Shown piece after piece: positions 26,847-37,046 of a stretch of 64,000 nt of DNA (its first letter is position 1; each line of letters starts with the position of its first letter). This DNA is from Thermovorax subterraneus (GTDB lineage Bacteria; Bacillota; Thermosediminibacteria; Thermosediminibacterales; Thermosediminibacteraceae), in NCBI GenBank assembly GCA_021608145.1, contig JAKIHM010000002.1:1-64000 (forward strand), given 5' to 3'. The notes beneath the pieces were generated by a model. It was not told the DNA's origin. It was given only the letters and a program-made list of their open reading frames with translations, and searched no databases. The position numbers were made by a program, and so were the translations under genes.

Positions 26847-28091
26847 CTAATCCTGCACTTTTCCTATTAGTATAGTGGCGTTGTGGCCTCCAAATCCCAT
26901 CGAATTCGAAAGGGCGTAATTTACTTTTTTCTTTATCGAAATATTAGGCACATAGTTCAAATCGCAATCCGGATCTGGTATTTCATAATTTATGGTCGGA
27001 TGGACTTCGTCGGTATAAACTGTCAACACTGTAGCTATCGCTTCTACGGCTCCAGCCGCTCCTAACAAGTGTCCCGTCATTGATTTAGTGGAGCTTATCA
27101 AAATTTTATATGCGTGCTCTCCAAATACGCTTTTTATGGCTAGGGTTTCGAATTTGTCATTGAGAGGGGTTGAAGTGCCGTGAGCGTTGATATAATCCAC
27201 TTCTTCGGGTTTAATCCCGGCGTCTTCGATAGCTGCCAGCATCGCCCTCTTTGTTCCTTCTCCTTCCGGCGCCGGCTGCGTAAGGTGATATGCATCGGCG
27301 GTAGCTCCATAGCCCAATATTTCCGCGTAAATACGGGCACCCCTTTTCTTTGCGTGTTCTAGTGTTTCTAGCACTAATACCCCAGCGCCCTCACCCATTA
27401 CAAATCCGTCTCTTTCTTTATCAAAGGGCCTGCTTGCCTTTGCTGGTTCCTCATTTCTGGTAGAAAGTGCTTTCATTGCAGAAAACCCCGCAAGGGCAAG
27501 CGGTGTTACGGGCGCTTCGGCTCCACCTGCCAGTATAACGTCCGCTTCGCCGTTTTGAAGCATCCTGAACGCTTGGCCAATAGCGGTGGTACCTGATGCG
27601 CAGGCAGTAGTCACTGTAAAATTGGGTCCTTTAAGGTTAAAAAACATCGAAATCTGTCCCGATGCCATGTTGGAAATCAGCATAGGTATGAAAAAGGGGC
27701 TCACGCGCTTGTTGCCTTTCTCCAGCAAAACCTTGTGCTGTTCTTCCCAGGTCTCTATGCCTCCTATGCCGCACCCCATGACCACACCCATCCTCGTCGG
27801 ATCGAGCGCTTCGATGTCCAGTCTTGCATCATCTATTGCCATTTTTGCAGCACCTATGGAAAATTGAGTAAATCTATCAAGCCTTTTTAATTCTTTTCTT
27901 TCGATAAATTCTTCCGGGTTATAATCTTTTACTTCCCCAGCAATCCTCGTTGGAAAATCATCGCATTCAAAGCGCGTAATATAATCAATGCCCGATTTTC
28001 CTTCCAAAAGGGAATTCCAAAACTTATCCTTTCCTGTGCCGACAGGAGATATGACCCCCAAGCCTGTAACGACCACTCTTCGTTTTTCCAT
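26847..28091 (-). CDS. fabF: beta-ketoacyl-ACP synthase II
   Basis: FabF condenses malonyl-ACP with acyl-ACP in fatty-acid elongation. The catalytic Cys-His-His triad is seen in TVTTACASGTTAIGQ, YINAHGTSTPLND and STKSMTGHLLGAAG. Length 414 is standard. GGAGGA precedes the start. It follows acpP across a stem-loop. Confidence 0.97.
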   Translation of the reverse strand: MEKRRVVVTGLGVISPVGTGKDKFWNSLLEGKSGIDYITRFECDDFPTRIAGEVKDYNPEEFIERKELKRLDRFTQFSIGAAKMAIDDARLDIEALDPTRMGVVMGCGIGGIETWEEQHKVLLEKGNKRVSPFFIPMLISNMASGQISMFFNLKGPNFTVTTACASGTTAIGQAFRMLQNGEADVILAGGAEAPVTPLALAGFSAMKALSTRNEEPAKASRPFDKERDGFVMGEGAGVLVLETLEHAKKRGARIYAEILGYGATADAYHLTQPAPEGEGTKRAMLAAIEDAGIKPEEVDYINAHGTSTPLNDKFETLAIKSVFGEHAYKILISSTKSMTGHLLGAAGAVEAIATVLTVYTDEVHPTINYEIPDPDCDLNYVPNISIKKKVNYALSNSMGFGGHNATILIGKVQD

Positions 28092-28124
28092 TATTATTCT
28101 CCTCCAAACCTTGCTATATTCAAA

Positions 28125-28155
28125 GTAAGTCCCGCGACGGTATCACGGGACTTAC
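28125..28155 (-). promoter_or_regulatory. stem-loop between acpP and fabF
   Basis: GTAAGTCCCG (28125-28134) pairs perfectly with CGGGACTTAC (28146-28155) around an 11-base loop, 10 bp past the acpP stop. Only a weak T-tract follows (TTTG), so it may be a leaky terminator or a stability element that keeps acpP mRNA in excess. Confidence 0.6.
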
Positions 28156-28164
28156 GAATAGACT

Positions 28165-28398
28165 CTATGAGATACGGTTTTTTATGTAATCTACAGCATC
28201 TTGAACGGTTTTTATCTTTTCGGCGTCTTCATCGGGAATTTCCAGGTCAAATTCTTCTTCAAACGCCATGATCAATTCCACGATGTCCAAGGAGTCCGCG
28301 CCCAGGTCATCGATAAATGAAGCTTCAGGAACCACTTCATCCTCATCGATGCCCAATTGGTCAGCAATAATCCTCTTTATTTTCTCCAGTACCTCCAT
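28165..28398 (-). CDS. acpP: acyl carrier protein
   Basis: 77 residues with the phosphopantetheine attachment site [21 protein letters not shown], the serine in DSL carrying the prosthetic group. It is highly acidic as expected. GGAAGGGGG precedes the ATG. It is encoded between fabG and fabF. Confidence 0.98.
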   Translation of the reverse strand: MEVLEKIKRIIADQLGIDEDEVVPEASFIDDLGADSLDIVELIMAFEEEFDLEIPDEDAEKIKTVQDAVDYIKNRIS

Positions 28399-28470
28399 CG
28401 ATTCACCCCCTTCCTATGGAGTGAAATTGTCCTGTCTACCTTACATTAGTGTATTCCTTATTCTAAAATA

Positions 28471-29217
28471 TTATAAAGTGAGGCCACCGTCAATAGCGAT
28501 AATCTGGCCCGTTATGTAATTTGCCTCTTCCGAAGCCAAGAAAGCTACCAAATTTGCCACGTCATCAGGCTCACCTAGCCTTCTGAGCGGGATTTTTTCG
28601 ATAATTGAAGCCTCCTTACTTTTCATTATTATTTCGGCGGTCATATCGGTCCTTATAAAGCCAGGCGCTACTGCATTTACCGTAATCCCGCGGCTCCCTA
28701 GCTCTTTTGCCAGCGATTTTGTAAATCCGATTATCCCAGCTTTTGCAGCAGCGTAATTAGCCTGCCCTGGGTTTCCGTAAAGGCCTACAATTGAAGAAAT
28801 GGTTATTATCCTTCCCCAGCGTTGTTTTACCATATATCTTACCGCATTTTTGGTGGTATTAAATATGCCTTTAAGATTAGTGTTTATTACATCGTCCCAA
28901 TCCTTTTCACTCATCCTAAGTATAAGTCCATCCCTTGTAATGCCCGCGTTGTTTACCAATATATCTATCCTGCCAAATTTCTCGTAAATTTCCTCTACCA
29001 TTCTTGAAGCCTCTTCATAGTCTGCTACATCAGCTATAAAGGCTAAGGCTTCGCCATTTAGGCTCTCTATCTCCGACACCACTTTTTTTGCAAGCTCTTC
29101 ATTTGACTTATAATTTATCACCACTTTTGCGCCAAGCCTAGCTAGTTTAATACTTATGCTTCTCCCTATCCCCCTAGAACCTCCGGTTACCAAACAAACC
29201 TTGCCTGACAAATCCAT
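28471..29217 (-). CDS. fabG: 3-oxoacyl-ACP reductase
   Basis: FabG is an NADPH-dependent short-chain dehydrogenase that reduces 3-oxoacyl-ACP. VTGGSRGIGRSI is the cofactor loop, ILVNNAGITRDGL the NNAG motif, and the active site has S (SSIVGLYG) and YAAAKAG. Length 248 is standard. Its start overlaps the fabD stop by one base. Confidence 0.97.
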   Translation of the reverse strand: MDLSGKVCLVTGGSRGIGRSISIKLARLGAKVVINYKSNEELAKKVVSEIESLNGEALAFIADVADYEEASRMVEEIYEKFGRIDILVNNAGITRDGLILRMSEKDWDDVINTNLKGIFNTTKNAVRYMVKQRWGRIITISSIVGLYGNPGQANYAAAKAGIIGFTKSLAKELGSRGITVNAVAPGFIRTDMTAEIIMKSKEASIIEKIPLRRLGEPDDVANLVAFLASEEANYITGQIIAIDGGLTL

Positions 29218-30158
29218 TACCTATTCCCCCTAAAATAGTTCATCACGTTGGCTAGGGACTCAGAATCCTCTACATTTAAGGTAGTAAGGCTTCGGTCGAT
29301 TTTCTTCACCAAGCCAGAAAGCGCTCTCCCCGGCCCTAATTCCACGAAGGTGTCTACTCCCAATTCTTTCATCTTAATGATACTGTCTTCCCACAGCACC
29401 GGCGAGCTGACCTGTTTTATCAAAAGCTCTTTAATCTGGGCAGAGTCTTTTACTACTTCTGCCGTAACGTTAGAAATTACTGGAATTTTAGGGGACTTAA
29501 TGTTTATTTTCTCTAGCTCTATTTCTAGTTTTTCGCCGGCAGGTTTAAGCAGGCTGCAGTGAAAAGGCGCACTGACCGGAAGCATAACCGCCTTTTTAGC
29601 CCCTTTTTCTCTTGCTATTTTTAATGCTTTTTCCACGGCCTTTACATGACCCGATACTACAGTCTGGTCGGGGCTGTTGAAATTGGCCGCCTCTACCACT
29701 CCTTCATCGGAAGCAAGCTTGCAAACTTCCAGAACCACCCGCCTTTCGAGGCCGATTATAGCCGCCATAGTTCCCTCTCCTAACGGCACAGCTTCCTGCA
29801 TGTAAATCCCGCGTTTTCTCACTACCCTCACGGCATCCTCAAAGTCCAGGGACTCTGCAGCCACCAGTGCAGAATATTCTCCAAGGCTCAAACCCGCCAC
29901 CACATCAGGCACTATACCTTCTTCTTTTAATAGAAAATAACATGCCAGGCTATGGGTCAATATGGCCGGTTGAGTATTAGCGGTCTCCTTTAACTTTTCC
30001 TCAGGTCCGTAAAAGCATATATCGGAAATTCTATAGCCCAAAGCTTCATCTGCCTTTTCGAAGACCTTTTTGGCTCTTTCGAAGTTTTTTACAAGATCCA
30101 TTCCCATACCTACGTACTGAGCGCCCTGTCCCGCAAACAAGAAAGCCACTTTTCCCAT
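29217..30158 (-). CDS. fabD: malonyl-CoA:ACP transacylase
   Basis: FabD loads malonyl groups onto ACP. FLFAGQGAQYVGMG, the nucleophile elbow VAGLSLGEYSAL and the histidine region SAPFHCSLLKPAGEKL are visible. Length 313 is standard. GGAGGTATTG lies before the start. It lies between fabK and fabG. Confidence 0.97.
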   Translation of the reverse strand: MGKVAFLFAGQGAQYVGMGMDLVKNFERAKKVFEKADEALGYRISDICFYGPEEKLKETANTQPAILTHSLACYFLLKEEGIVPDVVAGLSLGEYSALVAAESLDFEDAVRVVRKRGIYMQEAVPLGEGTMAAIIGLERRVVLEVCKLASDEGVVEAANFNSPDQTVVSGHVKAVEKALKIAREKGAKKAVMLPVSAPFHCSLLKPAGEKLEIELEKINIKSPKIPVISNVTAEVVKDSAQIKELLIKQVSSPVLWEDSIIKMKELGVDTFVELGPGRALSGLVKKIDRSLTTLNVEDSESLANVMNYFRGNR

Positions 30159-30161
30159 AGA

Positions 30162-31106
30162 TCAATACCTCCACTTTGATGCCATATCATCCAGCAGCTT
30201 TTTAGCGCCTTCAATGATTTCCTCTATTATTTCCTTCACAGGCTTTATATCGTTTATTAAACCGGCGATTTGTCCTGCCATTAAAGAACCGTATTCCGCA
30301 TCGCCTTCAACAGCAGCTTTCAGCCTCCCCGTTCCCAGGGCTTCGTATTCCTCTTTTTCCGCACCTTTCTTTTCGAGGAGTTCGAACTCCCTCGCCAGCT
30401 TGTTTTTCAGCACCCTGACAGGGTGTCCCGTGGGTCTTCCTGTAACTACCGTGCTCCTGTCAGTGGCCCTCAAAACTGCGTTTTTGTAATTTTCGTGGAT
30501 AGTGCATTCTGCCGAACACAGGAATCTTGTTCCCATCTGTACACCCTTTGCCCCCAGGGCCAAAGCAGCCAGGAACCCCCTGGCATCGGCTATACCTCCG
30601 GCTGCTATCACCGGTATCTTTACGGCATCAACTACCTGCGGGACCAGCGCCATAGTAGTTATCTCTCCTATATGGCCACCGCACTCCATCCCCTCAGCTA
30701 TAACCGCGTCTACACCCGTTTTCTCGAGTCTTTGGGCCAGCGCCACCGATGCCACCACCGGGATTACTTTCACCCCTGCTTCTTTCAAACGGGGTATGTA
30801 TTTCCCCGGATTCCCTGCTCCTGTGGTAATTACGGGCACCTTTTCTTCGATTATAACCTCCATTACTTCGTCCACGAAAGGAGACATGAAATACACGTTT
30901 ACTCCAAAGGGTTTGTCGGTGAGGTTTCTCACCTTTTTTATTTCATGCCTTACTATTTCGGGCGGAGCGTTTCCAGCTCCTATAATGCCCAGTCCTCCCG
31001 CATTTGAAGTAGCCGCCGCCAATTCGGCAGTTGCAACCCAGGCCATCCCACCTTGGATTATGGGATATTTAATTCCGAGCAAATCGCATATCTCCGTGTG
31101 GAACAT
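30162..31106 (-). CDS. fabK: enoyl-ACP reductase II (FMN-dependent)
   Basis: FabK is the flavin enoyl reductase that replaces FabI in some Firmicutes. It has the nitronate-monooxygenase fold: GIKYPIIQGGMAWVA at the start, IAEGMECGGHIGEITT, VIAAGGIADARG, and GVQMGTRFLCSAECTIHENYK. The fab context and CSAEC(T) motif favour FabK over a nitronate oxidase. The ATG at 31106 has GGGGGAG upstream and is preferred to 31142. Confidence 0.94.
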   Translation of the reverse strand: MFHTEICDLLGIKYPIIQGGMAWVATAELAAATSNAGGLGIIGAGNAPPEIVRHEIKKVRNLTDKPFGVNVYFMSPFVDEVMEVIIEEKVPVITTGAGNPGKYIPRLKEAGVKVIPVVASVALAQRLEKTGVDAVIAEGMECGGHIGEITTMALVPQVVDAVKIPVIAAGGIADARGFLAALALGAKGVQMGTRFLCSAECTIHENYKNAVLRATDRSTVVTGRPTGHPVRVLKNKLAREFELLEKKGAEKEEYEALGTGRLKAAVEGDAEYGSLMAGQIAGLINDIKPVKEIIEEIIEGAKKLLDDMASKWRY

Positions 31107-31143
31107 CTTACTCCCCCTAATCTTCCAATTTAAACTAAGCATT

Positions 31144-32124
31144 TTACAAACTCCATTCTATTAGGTTCGCTCCCCATGTAAGGCCAGCTCCAAAACCGAC
31201 CAGCACCACCTTATCTCCTTTTTTAATTTTTCTCGCTTTATAGGCCTCATAAAGGGCTACCGGTATTGATGCTGCAGACATGTTGCCGTACCTGTCGATG
31301 TTCACCATTACTTTTTCTTTTGATATATTGAGCCGTCTCGTCGCTGCCTCGATAATCCTCACATTTGCCTGGTGAGGCACCACAAGGTCTACATCTTGAG
31401 GAGTCAAGTTTGCTTTTTCCAAAACTTTTCTTGTGGATTCTTCCATTATCTTGACCGCGAATTTAAAAACTTCATTGCCGTTCATTTTTATAAAATGCTT
31501 TCTTTCCTTTATCGTATCAAAGCTGGCCGGCTCCTTTGAACCCCCGGCAGGGATGAATAACAAATCTTTTCCTCCGCCATCTGCACCCAAGATGCTTTCT
31601 AAAATTCCTCCACTTTCAACTGCACTCACCACAGCTGCACCCGCCCCATCGCCAAAGAGAACACAAGTATTTCTGTCCTGCCAGTCAACGATTTTTGAAA
31701 GAATTTCCGCGCCAAACACCAAGACGTTGCGGTACATACCACTTGCAACAAACTGGGCAGCTACCGTTAAAGCATATATAAAGCCGGTGCAGCCTGCCGA
31801 AAGGTCGAAAGCCGCCGCTCTCGTGGCTTTTATCTCATGCTGTACAATACACGCCGTTGATGGAAACATCATATCTGGAGTAACAGTGGCTCCTATTATC
31901 AAATCCAGGTCTTCTGGTTTTACGCCTGCCATTTCGATAGCTTCTCGTGCTGCTTTAGCAGCCAGGTCCGATGTGGCCATATCTTCATCTGCAATTCTTC
32001 TAAAAGAAATTCCCGTCCTTTCTCTTATCCATTCATCCGATGTTTCCACCATTTTCTCTAAATCTTGATTTGTCAGAACCCTTTCAGGAACGTATGAACC
32101 AAGTCCTATTATTCCTGGCCTCAT
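31144..32124 (-). CDS. fabH: beta-ketoacyl-ACP synthase III
   Basis: FabH starts fatty-acid synthesis from acetyl- or branched acyl-CoA. The Cys-His-Asn triad lies in FDLSAGCTGFIYALT, LVVPHQANVRI and RYGNMSAASIPVAL. Length 326 is standard. Its ATG overlaps the plsX stop (ATGA). Confidence 0.97.
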   Translation of the reverse strand: MRPGIIGLGSYVPERVLTNQDLEKMVETSDEWIRERTGISFRRIADEDMATSDLAAKAAREAIEMAGVKPEDLDLIIGATVTPDMMFPSTACIVQHEIKATRAAAFDLSAGCTGFIYALTVAAQFVASGMYRNVLVFGAEILSKIVDWQDRNTCVLFGDGAGAAVVSAVESGGILESILGADGGGKDLLFIPAGGSKEPASFDTIKERKHFIKMNGNEVFKFAVKIMEESTRKVLEKANLTPQDVDLVVPHQANVRIIEAATRRLNISKEKVMVNIDRYGNMSAASIPVALYEAYKARKIKKGDKVVLVGFGAGLTWGANLIEWSL

Positions 32125-33125
32125 AAAAACTTTATCTCTCCTTCTATTTCCTTTATCGCTTCTTTAAGTTCAAAAAGTATATCATTTTCCACAAACTTCT
32201 TTGCAACTTTTATCCCATTAAATATGGCCTTCTGGTCCGATGAGCCATGGCACTTCACGAGAATCCCGTCAAGCCCGAGGAACATTGCCCCGCCGTATTC
32301 GGAATAATCCATCTTGGCTTTTACCGCATTAAAAACTGGTTTAATCAGTAAAGCTCCCAGTGTATATGTAATATTTCTCTTAATCTCATCTTTTAACTGG
32401 TCAAGTAAAAAAAATCCCAATCCTTCCACAGTTTTTAGGAAAATGTTTCCGGTAAATCCATCGCAAACCACTACATCGAAATTGCCATCGAAAAAGTCCC
32501 TTGGTTCCACATTTCCGCAAAAGTTGATATTTTTAAGCTCTTTCAACATCCCGTAGGCTGCCTTCACAAGACTATTTCCCTTTTCCTCCTCAACACCTAT
32601 GTTGAGAAGTCCAACCTTGGGACTTTCCACTCCCATAATTTCCCGGTAATAGATGCTACCCATTACGGCAAACTGGACTAAGTTTTTTGGCTTACATTCG
32701 CTGTTGGCTCCAATATCTAGTAAGAGCGCCGGCTTTTTTCTCGTGGGAAACATCGTCGCGATAGCAGGTCTGTCAATGCCTTCAAACCTCCCTAATGTAA
32801 ATAACCCACCCGCCATAAGCGCACCGGTACTTCCCGCTGAGACCATCGCTTTGCCATAACCTTCCTTGAGTAACCTCAATCCTTTTGGAATCGATGCATT
32901 TTTTTTGGTCCTTACAGCCGCAACTGGCGACTCGTCGTTGTCGATGACCTCCTGGGCGTTCACTATTTCGATTCTCGGGTCATCCCCATCTAAATACAGT
33001 TTTATTTTTTCTTCGTTTCCGACAAGGACGATGTTTATTCCCAGCTCCTTCGCAGCATTTAAAGCACCTAAAACCACCTCGCCCGGAGCGTGGTCTCCGC
33101 CCATGGCATCAACGATTATTCTCAT
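32121..33125 (-). CDS. plsX: phosphate acyltransferase PlsX
   Basis: PlsX converts acyl-ACP to acyl-phosphate for phospholipid synthesis. [17 protein letters not shown] at the N terminus, [14 protein letters not shown] and [16 protein letters not shown] are typical. Length 334. Its ATG overlaps the fapR stop by four bases. Confidence 0.97.
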   Translation of the reverse strand: MRIIVDAMGGDHAPGEVVLGALNAAKELGINIVLVGNEEKIKLYLDGDDPRIEIVNAQEVIDNDESPVAAVRTKKNASIPKGLRLLKEGYGKAMVSAGSTGALMAGGLFTLGRFEGIDRPAIATMFPTRKKPALLLDIGANSECKPKNLVQFAVMGSIYYREIMGVESPKVGLLNIGVEEEKGNSLVKAAYGMLKELKNINFCGNVEPRDFFDGNFDVVVCDGFTGNIFLKTVEGLGFFLLDQLKDEIKRNITYTLGALLIKPVFNAVKAKMDYSEYGGAMFLGLDGILVKCHGSSDQKAIFNGIKVAKKFVENDILFELKEAIKEIEGEIKFL

Positions 33126-33697
33126 ACACTCACCCCGCCGTCTAGTGATACCAAGATGAATTTTCCTCTAAATACTTCTTTTTGCCTATCGTATACTCGG
33201 ACGAAGACGAAATGCTTATTTTGGCGGACTCTAGTAACTTCCGCCTTCGCAATTAGTTTTTGTCCTGCAAAAACCGGAGATTTGTACTTTATATTGGCCA
33301 CGCCGGTAAGAGCCACATTCGCATCTATTACCGCTATAGCCAAAGAATTTGCCTGGGCAAATATGAACTCGCCTCTCACTATCTTTGTTTTCTCAAAAGC
33401 CATTTCTTCGGTAGTTTCCAGTATAGAAATCCCTCTTTTGCCCAGCTCCAAGTCCACCAGTTCCCCGATAATCTCCTTAATCCCTATGGACTTTACCTTC
33501 GCGTAATTTTCCTGGGCTACCGCTTTTATCCTTTCTCTGAGCTCCGGAATCTTAAGTTCCATCCGGTCCAGCCTAATGGTCTGCACGCTGACTTTAAATT
33601 TTTCCGCGAGTTCTTCATCAGTTAAAAAAGGGTCATCAGCCAGCAAATTTTGGAGCTCTTTTTGTCTTTCTTTTTTTGACAACCCTTTCTTTGGCAA
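33122..33697 (-). CDS. fapR: transcription factor FapR
   Basis: FapR represses fatty-acid and phospholipid genes and is released by malonyl-CoA. An N-terminal helix-turn-helix ([22 protein letters not shown]) is joined to a C-terminal hot-dog effector domain ([31 protein letters not shown]). A TTG at 33697 ([15 protein letters not shown]) with AAGGTGG five bases upstream is the likely start; the frame extends to 33718. It heads the plsX-fab operon and is probably autoregulated. Confidence 0.94.
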   Translation of the reverse strand: MPKKGLSKKERQKELQNLLADDPFLTDEELAEKFKVSVQTIRLDRMELKIPELRERIKAVAQENYAKVKSIGIKEIIGELVDLELGKRGISILETTEEMAFEKTKIVRGEFIFAQANSLAIAVIDANVALTGVANIKYKSPVFAGQKLIAKAEVTRVRQNKHFVFVRVYDRQKEVFRGKFILVSLDGGVSV

Positions 33698-33724
33698 TAC
33701 TACCACCTTCACTATCACTTGCTT

Positions 33725-33741
33725 TTAACACCAGCTATTAA
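33725..33741 (-). promoter_or_regulatory. candidate FapR operator
   Basis: TTAATAGCTGGTGTTAA on the minus strand is an imperfect 17-bp palindrome, within a larger CTTTTAA/TTAAAAG dyad. It resembles known FapR sites (TTAGTACCTGrTACTAA-like). It starts one base after the -10 box, so bound FapR would block initiation. Confidence 0.6.
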
Positions 33742-33742
33742 A

Positions 33743-33771
33743 AGTATATATTATTTTTATTTTAATATCAA
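33743..33771 (-). promoter_or_regulatory. sigma-A promoter of the fapR operon
   Basis: On the minus strand TTGATA (33766-33771) and TATACT (33743-33748) are separated by exactly 17 bp. Confidence 0.75.
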
Positions 33772-33786
33772 CCCTCTTGCATAAAA

Positions 33787-33838
33787 TAAGTAAAAAAATA
33801 AGAGGGAGGAAAAATTTGTTTATCCTCCCTCTTATTTT
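33787..33838 (-). terminator. intrinsic terminator after rpmF
   Basis: On the minus strand AATAAGAGGGAGGA and TCCTCCCTCTTATT form a stem of about 14-16 bp, followed by a run of T. It starts about 17 bp past the rpmF stop and isolates it from fapR. Confidence 0.88.
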
Positions 33839-33854
33839 TATTTGAAATTTAAAA

Positions 33855-34037
33855 TTACTCGGCCTCAACTTGGACAACTTGACGTCCTTTATAATACCCG
33901 CAATTCGGGCAGACCCTGTGAGGCAATTTTACGTGATGGCAATGAGGACATTCGTTCAAAGACGGCAAAGCCAATTTCCACTGGGCCCTGCGCTTTGCAG
34001 TTCTTGCCTTTGAAAACCGGCGCTTTGGATTGGCCAC
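33855..34037 (-). CDS. rpmF: 50S ribosomal protein L32
   Basis: 60 residues starting MANPKRRFSKARTAKRRAQW with a zinc ribbon CPHCHHVKLPHRVCPNCGYY. The GTG at 34037 has AGGAGGT seven bases upstream. It is paired with the DUF177 gene as in most bacteria. Confidence 0.97.
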   Translation of the reverse strand: MANPKRRFSKARTAKRRAQWKLALPSLNECPHCHHVKLPHRVCPNCGYYKGRQVVQVEAE

Positions 34038-34049
34038 ATTCCACACCTC

Positions 34050-34568
34050 CTACTCACGATTGTTGGAATCTAACAATTTTTCCAGCACCCGCAATCTCGG
34101 GTCCACATTCGCCTTCCTGCACCCGCACTCACCAAGGTTTAAATCAGCACCGCAATAAGGACATAATCCTCTGCAATCAGGCGAACATAAAATTTTGCTC
34201 GGCAGATTTAATATTATCTCGTTGACTACGGGCATGGCAAGGTCAATAGTATCTTCTTGTATGAGAAAAACCTCATCCTCGTTGGTATATTTTTCCGGAT
34301 TTTCACTGAACTTAAAGTTGTAACCGAGTTTTACTTCAAGACGTGTCTTTGCAAGGCAGCGATAGCATCTGTCCTCGATGGCAGTAGAAATCTCCCCCCA
34401 CGCCCCAATAAGACCTTTCCCCAAGTTTTCGACTCTCCCGCGCACGCTGACGGGCTTTATAAACACTAAATTTTCCCCTTTAAATTCTATACGCCCTACC
34501 TTTTCTTCTACTTCGAAATCAAACCCATCGCCTACTTTTTGCTTAATACCCTCAATGGAAAGTTTCAA
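34050..34568 (-). CDS. DUF177 (YceD/YlbN) family protein
   Basis: 172 residues; C-terminal cysteines in LCSPDCRGLCPYCGADLN and LGECGC fit the DUF177 pattern. The family is linked to 23S rRNA or L32 metabolism through its constant neighbour rpmF, which follows here by 12 bp. Exact role is unknown. Confidence 0.92.
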   Translation of the reverse strand: MKLSIEGIKQKVGDGFDFEVEEKVGRIEFKGENLVFIKPVSVRGRVENLGKGLIGAWGEISTAIEDRCYRCLAKTRLEVKLGYNFKFSENPEKYTNEDEVFLIQEDTIDLAMPVVNEIILNLPSKILCSPDCRGLCPYCGADLNLGECGCRKANVDPRLRVLEKLLDSNNRE

Positions 34569-34635
34569 TAATTTTTCACCTCATTTAAAAATCAGCTCAT
34601 TTTATTATATGAATTTCAAAAAACTATGTCAAGGC

Positions 34636-35826
34636 CTATATGAGGGCAACAGTATCTCTCGCGATCATAAGTTCTTCATTTGTGGGGATTACCAGGACTT
34701 TCGTTTTAGAACCTTCAGCTGAAATATCTGCTTCCCTTCCTCTTATATTGTTCTTTTCTTCATCTATTTTAATTCCAAAGTAGTCCATATCCTCGCATAT
34801 CATCCTTCTTACTACCGAAGAATTTTCACCTATGCCTCCTGTAAATACCACCGCATCCAGCCCGTTCATGGCAGCCGCATACGCACCTATATATTTTTTA
34901 GCCTGATAAGCAAAAACCTTAAGGGCCAGCTTTGCCCTGTGATTCCCTTCTTCTGCTGCTTTTTCTATATCCCTGAAGTCGCTGCTCACTCCTGAAATGC
35001 CCAACACCCCGCACTTCTTGTTCAGATAATCATTTATTTTTTCTATGGAAACCTCCTCTTTTTCCATTATGAATATGGGCAGGTATGGGTCTATGCTTCC
35101 GCAGCGAGTTCCCATCGTTATTCCTTCTAGGGGCGTAAATCCCATGCTGTTTTCTACTGATTTTCCTCCGTCTACAGCCGTTATGCTAGACCCGTTGCCA
35201 AGGTGCAGCGTCACCAGCTTTAAAGTCTCAATAGGCCGGTTTAACAACGCTGCCGCCCTCATCGAAACATACCTGTGCGACGTGCCGTGAAAGCCGTACC
35301 GCCTCACCGAATACTTTTCGTAAAGTTCGTATGGCACGCCGTAAATATACGCATGTTCGGGCATAGTCTGATGAAAAGCAGTATCGAACACACCAACCAT
35401 CGGCACATCGGGCAGGAGCTCCTTCACCGCTTCTATACCCCAGATATTTGGCGGATTGTGTAATGGCGCAAGGTTAATGCATTCTTTTAACGTCTCTATG
35501 ACTTTATCGTCTATCCTCACCGAACCTGAGAATTTTTCACCACCGTGAACAACCCGGTGCCCTACTGCCGTTATCTCCTTAATATCTTTAATAACTCCGT
35601 ATTCTTCATGTAAAAGAGCATCGATCATCAATTTGACAGCTACTTTGTGGTTTGGAACTTCTGCCTTGATTTCTACTTTATCTTTAGAAGCAGGCTGATG
35701 CTTCAAGATCGAGCCTTCAAGTCCTATTCTTTCTACCAATCCCTTTGCAAGCACCGACTCGTCTTCCATGTTAAAAAGCTGGTATTTCAGCGAAGAGCTG
35801 CCGCAGTTAATTACCAGTACCTTCAT
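34636..35826 (-). CDS. ackA: acetate kinase
   Basis: Acetate kinase makes ATP from acetyl phosphate. [51 protein letters not shown] and [13 protein letters not shown] are the ASKHA-fold motifs. Length 396 is standard. AGGAGGAACTGGG precedes the ATG. It lies 33 bp after pta. Confidence 0.98.
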   Translation of the reverse strand: MKVLVINCGSSSLKYQLFNMEDESVLAKGLVERIGLEGSILKHQPASKDKVEIKAEVPNHKVAVKLMIDALLHEEYGVIKDIKEITAVGHRVVHGGEKFSGSVRIDDKVIETLKECINLAPLHNPPNIWGIEAVKELLPDVPMVGVFDTAFHQTMPEHAYIYGVPYELYEKYSVRRYGFHGTSHRYVSMRAAALLNRPIETLKLVTLHLGNGSSITAVDGGKSVENSMGFTPLEGITMGTRCGSIDPYLPIFIMEKEEVSIEKINDYLNKKCGVLGISGVSSDFRDIEKAAEEGNHRAKLALKVFAYQAKKYIGAYAAAMNGLDAVVFTGGIGENSSVVRRMICEDMDYFGIKIDEEKNNIRGREADISAEGSKTKVLVIPTNEELMIARDTVALI

Positions 35827-35859
35827 TCCCAGTTCCTCCTTTAAATCTTCACTTAATTT

Positions 35860-36858
35860 TTATAAATCTGCGCTGTTAGCCTGCAGTGCTGTAATCGCAG
35901 CCACATTCACAATGTCATCCACGCTGCATCCGCGGGACAGGTCGTTTATCGGCTTTGCAAGCCCCTGGCTTATTGGGCCAACGGCTTCGGCTTTTGCCAA
36001 TCTCTGAACGAGCTTGTACCCTATGTTTCCTGCGTTCAGGTCCGGGAAGATCAAAATATTTGCTCTTCCAGCCACAATGCTGTCCGGCGCCTTAGTCTTC
36101 GCAACCTTTGGAACCAGTGCCGCATCCGCCTGCAACTCGCCATCAACCTTTAACTCAGGAGCCTTTTCTTTTAGTAACCTCGTAGCCTCAACCACCTTAT
36201 CCACCATTTCGTGCTGTGCGCTCCCTCTTGTTGAAAAAGAAAGCATCGCAATATAAGGCTCTTCGTCCATGAGGGCTTTCCATGTTCTAGAAGATGCTAT
36301 CGCAATTTCCGCAAGCTGTTTTGCATCGGGATTGGGGTTGATGGCACAATCTGCAAAAAGCATTACACCGTTTGCTCCGAACTCGCAGTTCGGCACGACC
36401 ATCATGAAAGCGCTGGATACCACGCTAACTCCGGGCGCGGTCTTTATCACCTGAAAAGCAGGCCTAAAAACATCGGCCGTCGCCGTTATCGCTCCAGCTA
36501 CCATTCCGTCAACATCATTTGCTTTTACCATCATAGTTCCAAACCATATCGGGTCTTTTACGAGCTCCTCGGCCTTTTCCTCTGTCATCCCTTTCTCTTT
36601 CCGTAAATCATAAAGGAGCGATGCATAGTCCTTTGCCTTGGACGAAGATGTAGGGTCTATGATTTCTATGCCGGAAATATCGCCTCCTTGCGCCTTTTCT
36701 TTAATTTTATCCTCATTCCCCAATAAAATTACGTTCGCCAACTTCTCCTGGCGAATTACGATAGCCGCCTGGACCACCCTTTCATCGTGGCCCTCTGCTA
36801 AAACCACCGTCTTTTTTGTACCTTTGGCCCGTTCCCTTATCTTTTGAATGAGATCCAT
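35860..36858 (-). CDS. pta: phosphate acetyltransferase
   Basis: Pta interconverts acetyl-CoA and acetyl phosphate. This is the short form (332 residues) with only the catalytic domain: [54 protein letters not shown] and [18 protein letters not shown]. It forms pta-ackA, the acetate-producing energy pathway of a fermenter or acetogen. Confidence 0.97.
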   Translation of the reverse strand: MDLIQKIRERAKGTKKTVVLAEGHDERVVQAAIVIRQEKLANVILLGNEDKIKEKAQGGDISGIEIIDPTSSSKAKDYASLLYDLRKEKGMTEEKAEELVKDPIWFGTMMVKANDVDGMVAGAITATADVFRPAFQVIKTAPGVSVVSSAFMMVVPNCEFGANGVMLFADCAINPNPDAKQLAEIAIASSRTWKALMDEEPYIAMLSFSTRGSAQHEMVDKVVEATRLLKEKAPELKVDGELQADAALVPKVAKTKAPDSIVAGRANILIFPDLNAGNIGYKLVQRLAKAEAVGPISQGLAKPINDLSRGCSVDDIVNVAAITALQANSADL

Positions 36859-36990
36859 GACATTTTAACTCCTTTCCTTTAAAATTTTTATTTGGTTCAT
36901 CAAAGTAGTATCTCCAAAAACAAATCACATGAAAAATACTGTCGAATATCCGAAGGTAGAAATTCTACAAAAAGTACTCTTTTCCTCTAT

Positions 36991-37017
36991 TTGAAAAAAA
37001 TTAAGTTGTTATATAAT
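36991..37017 (+). promoter_or_regulatory. probable sigma-A promoter of tmcAL
   Basis: TTGAAA (36991-36996) and a perfect TATAAT (37012-37017) are separated by 15 bp, slightly short. The ATG follows 29 bp later. The 188-bp gap to divergent pta has no gene. Confidence 0.5.
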
Positions 37018-37046
37018 AGTAGTGAACTATACGGGAGGTATGCTCG

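Noticed and set aside
30162-31106. Nitronate monooxygenase
   Set aside because: The fold is shared, but the fab operon position and lack of any other enoyl reductase there favour FabK.
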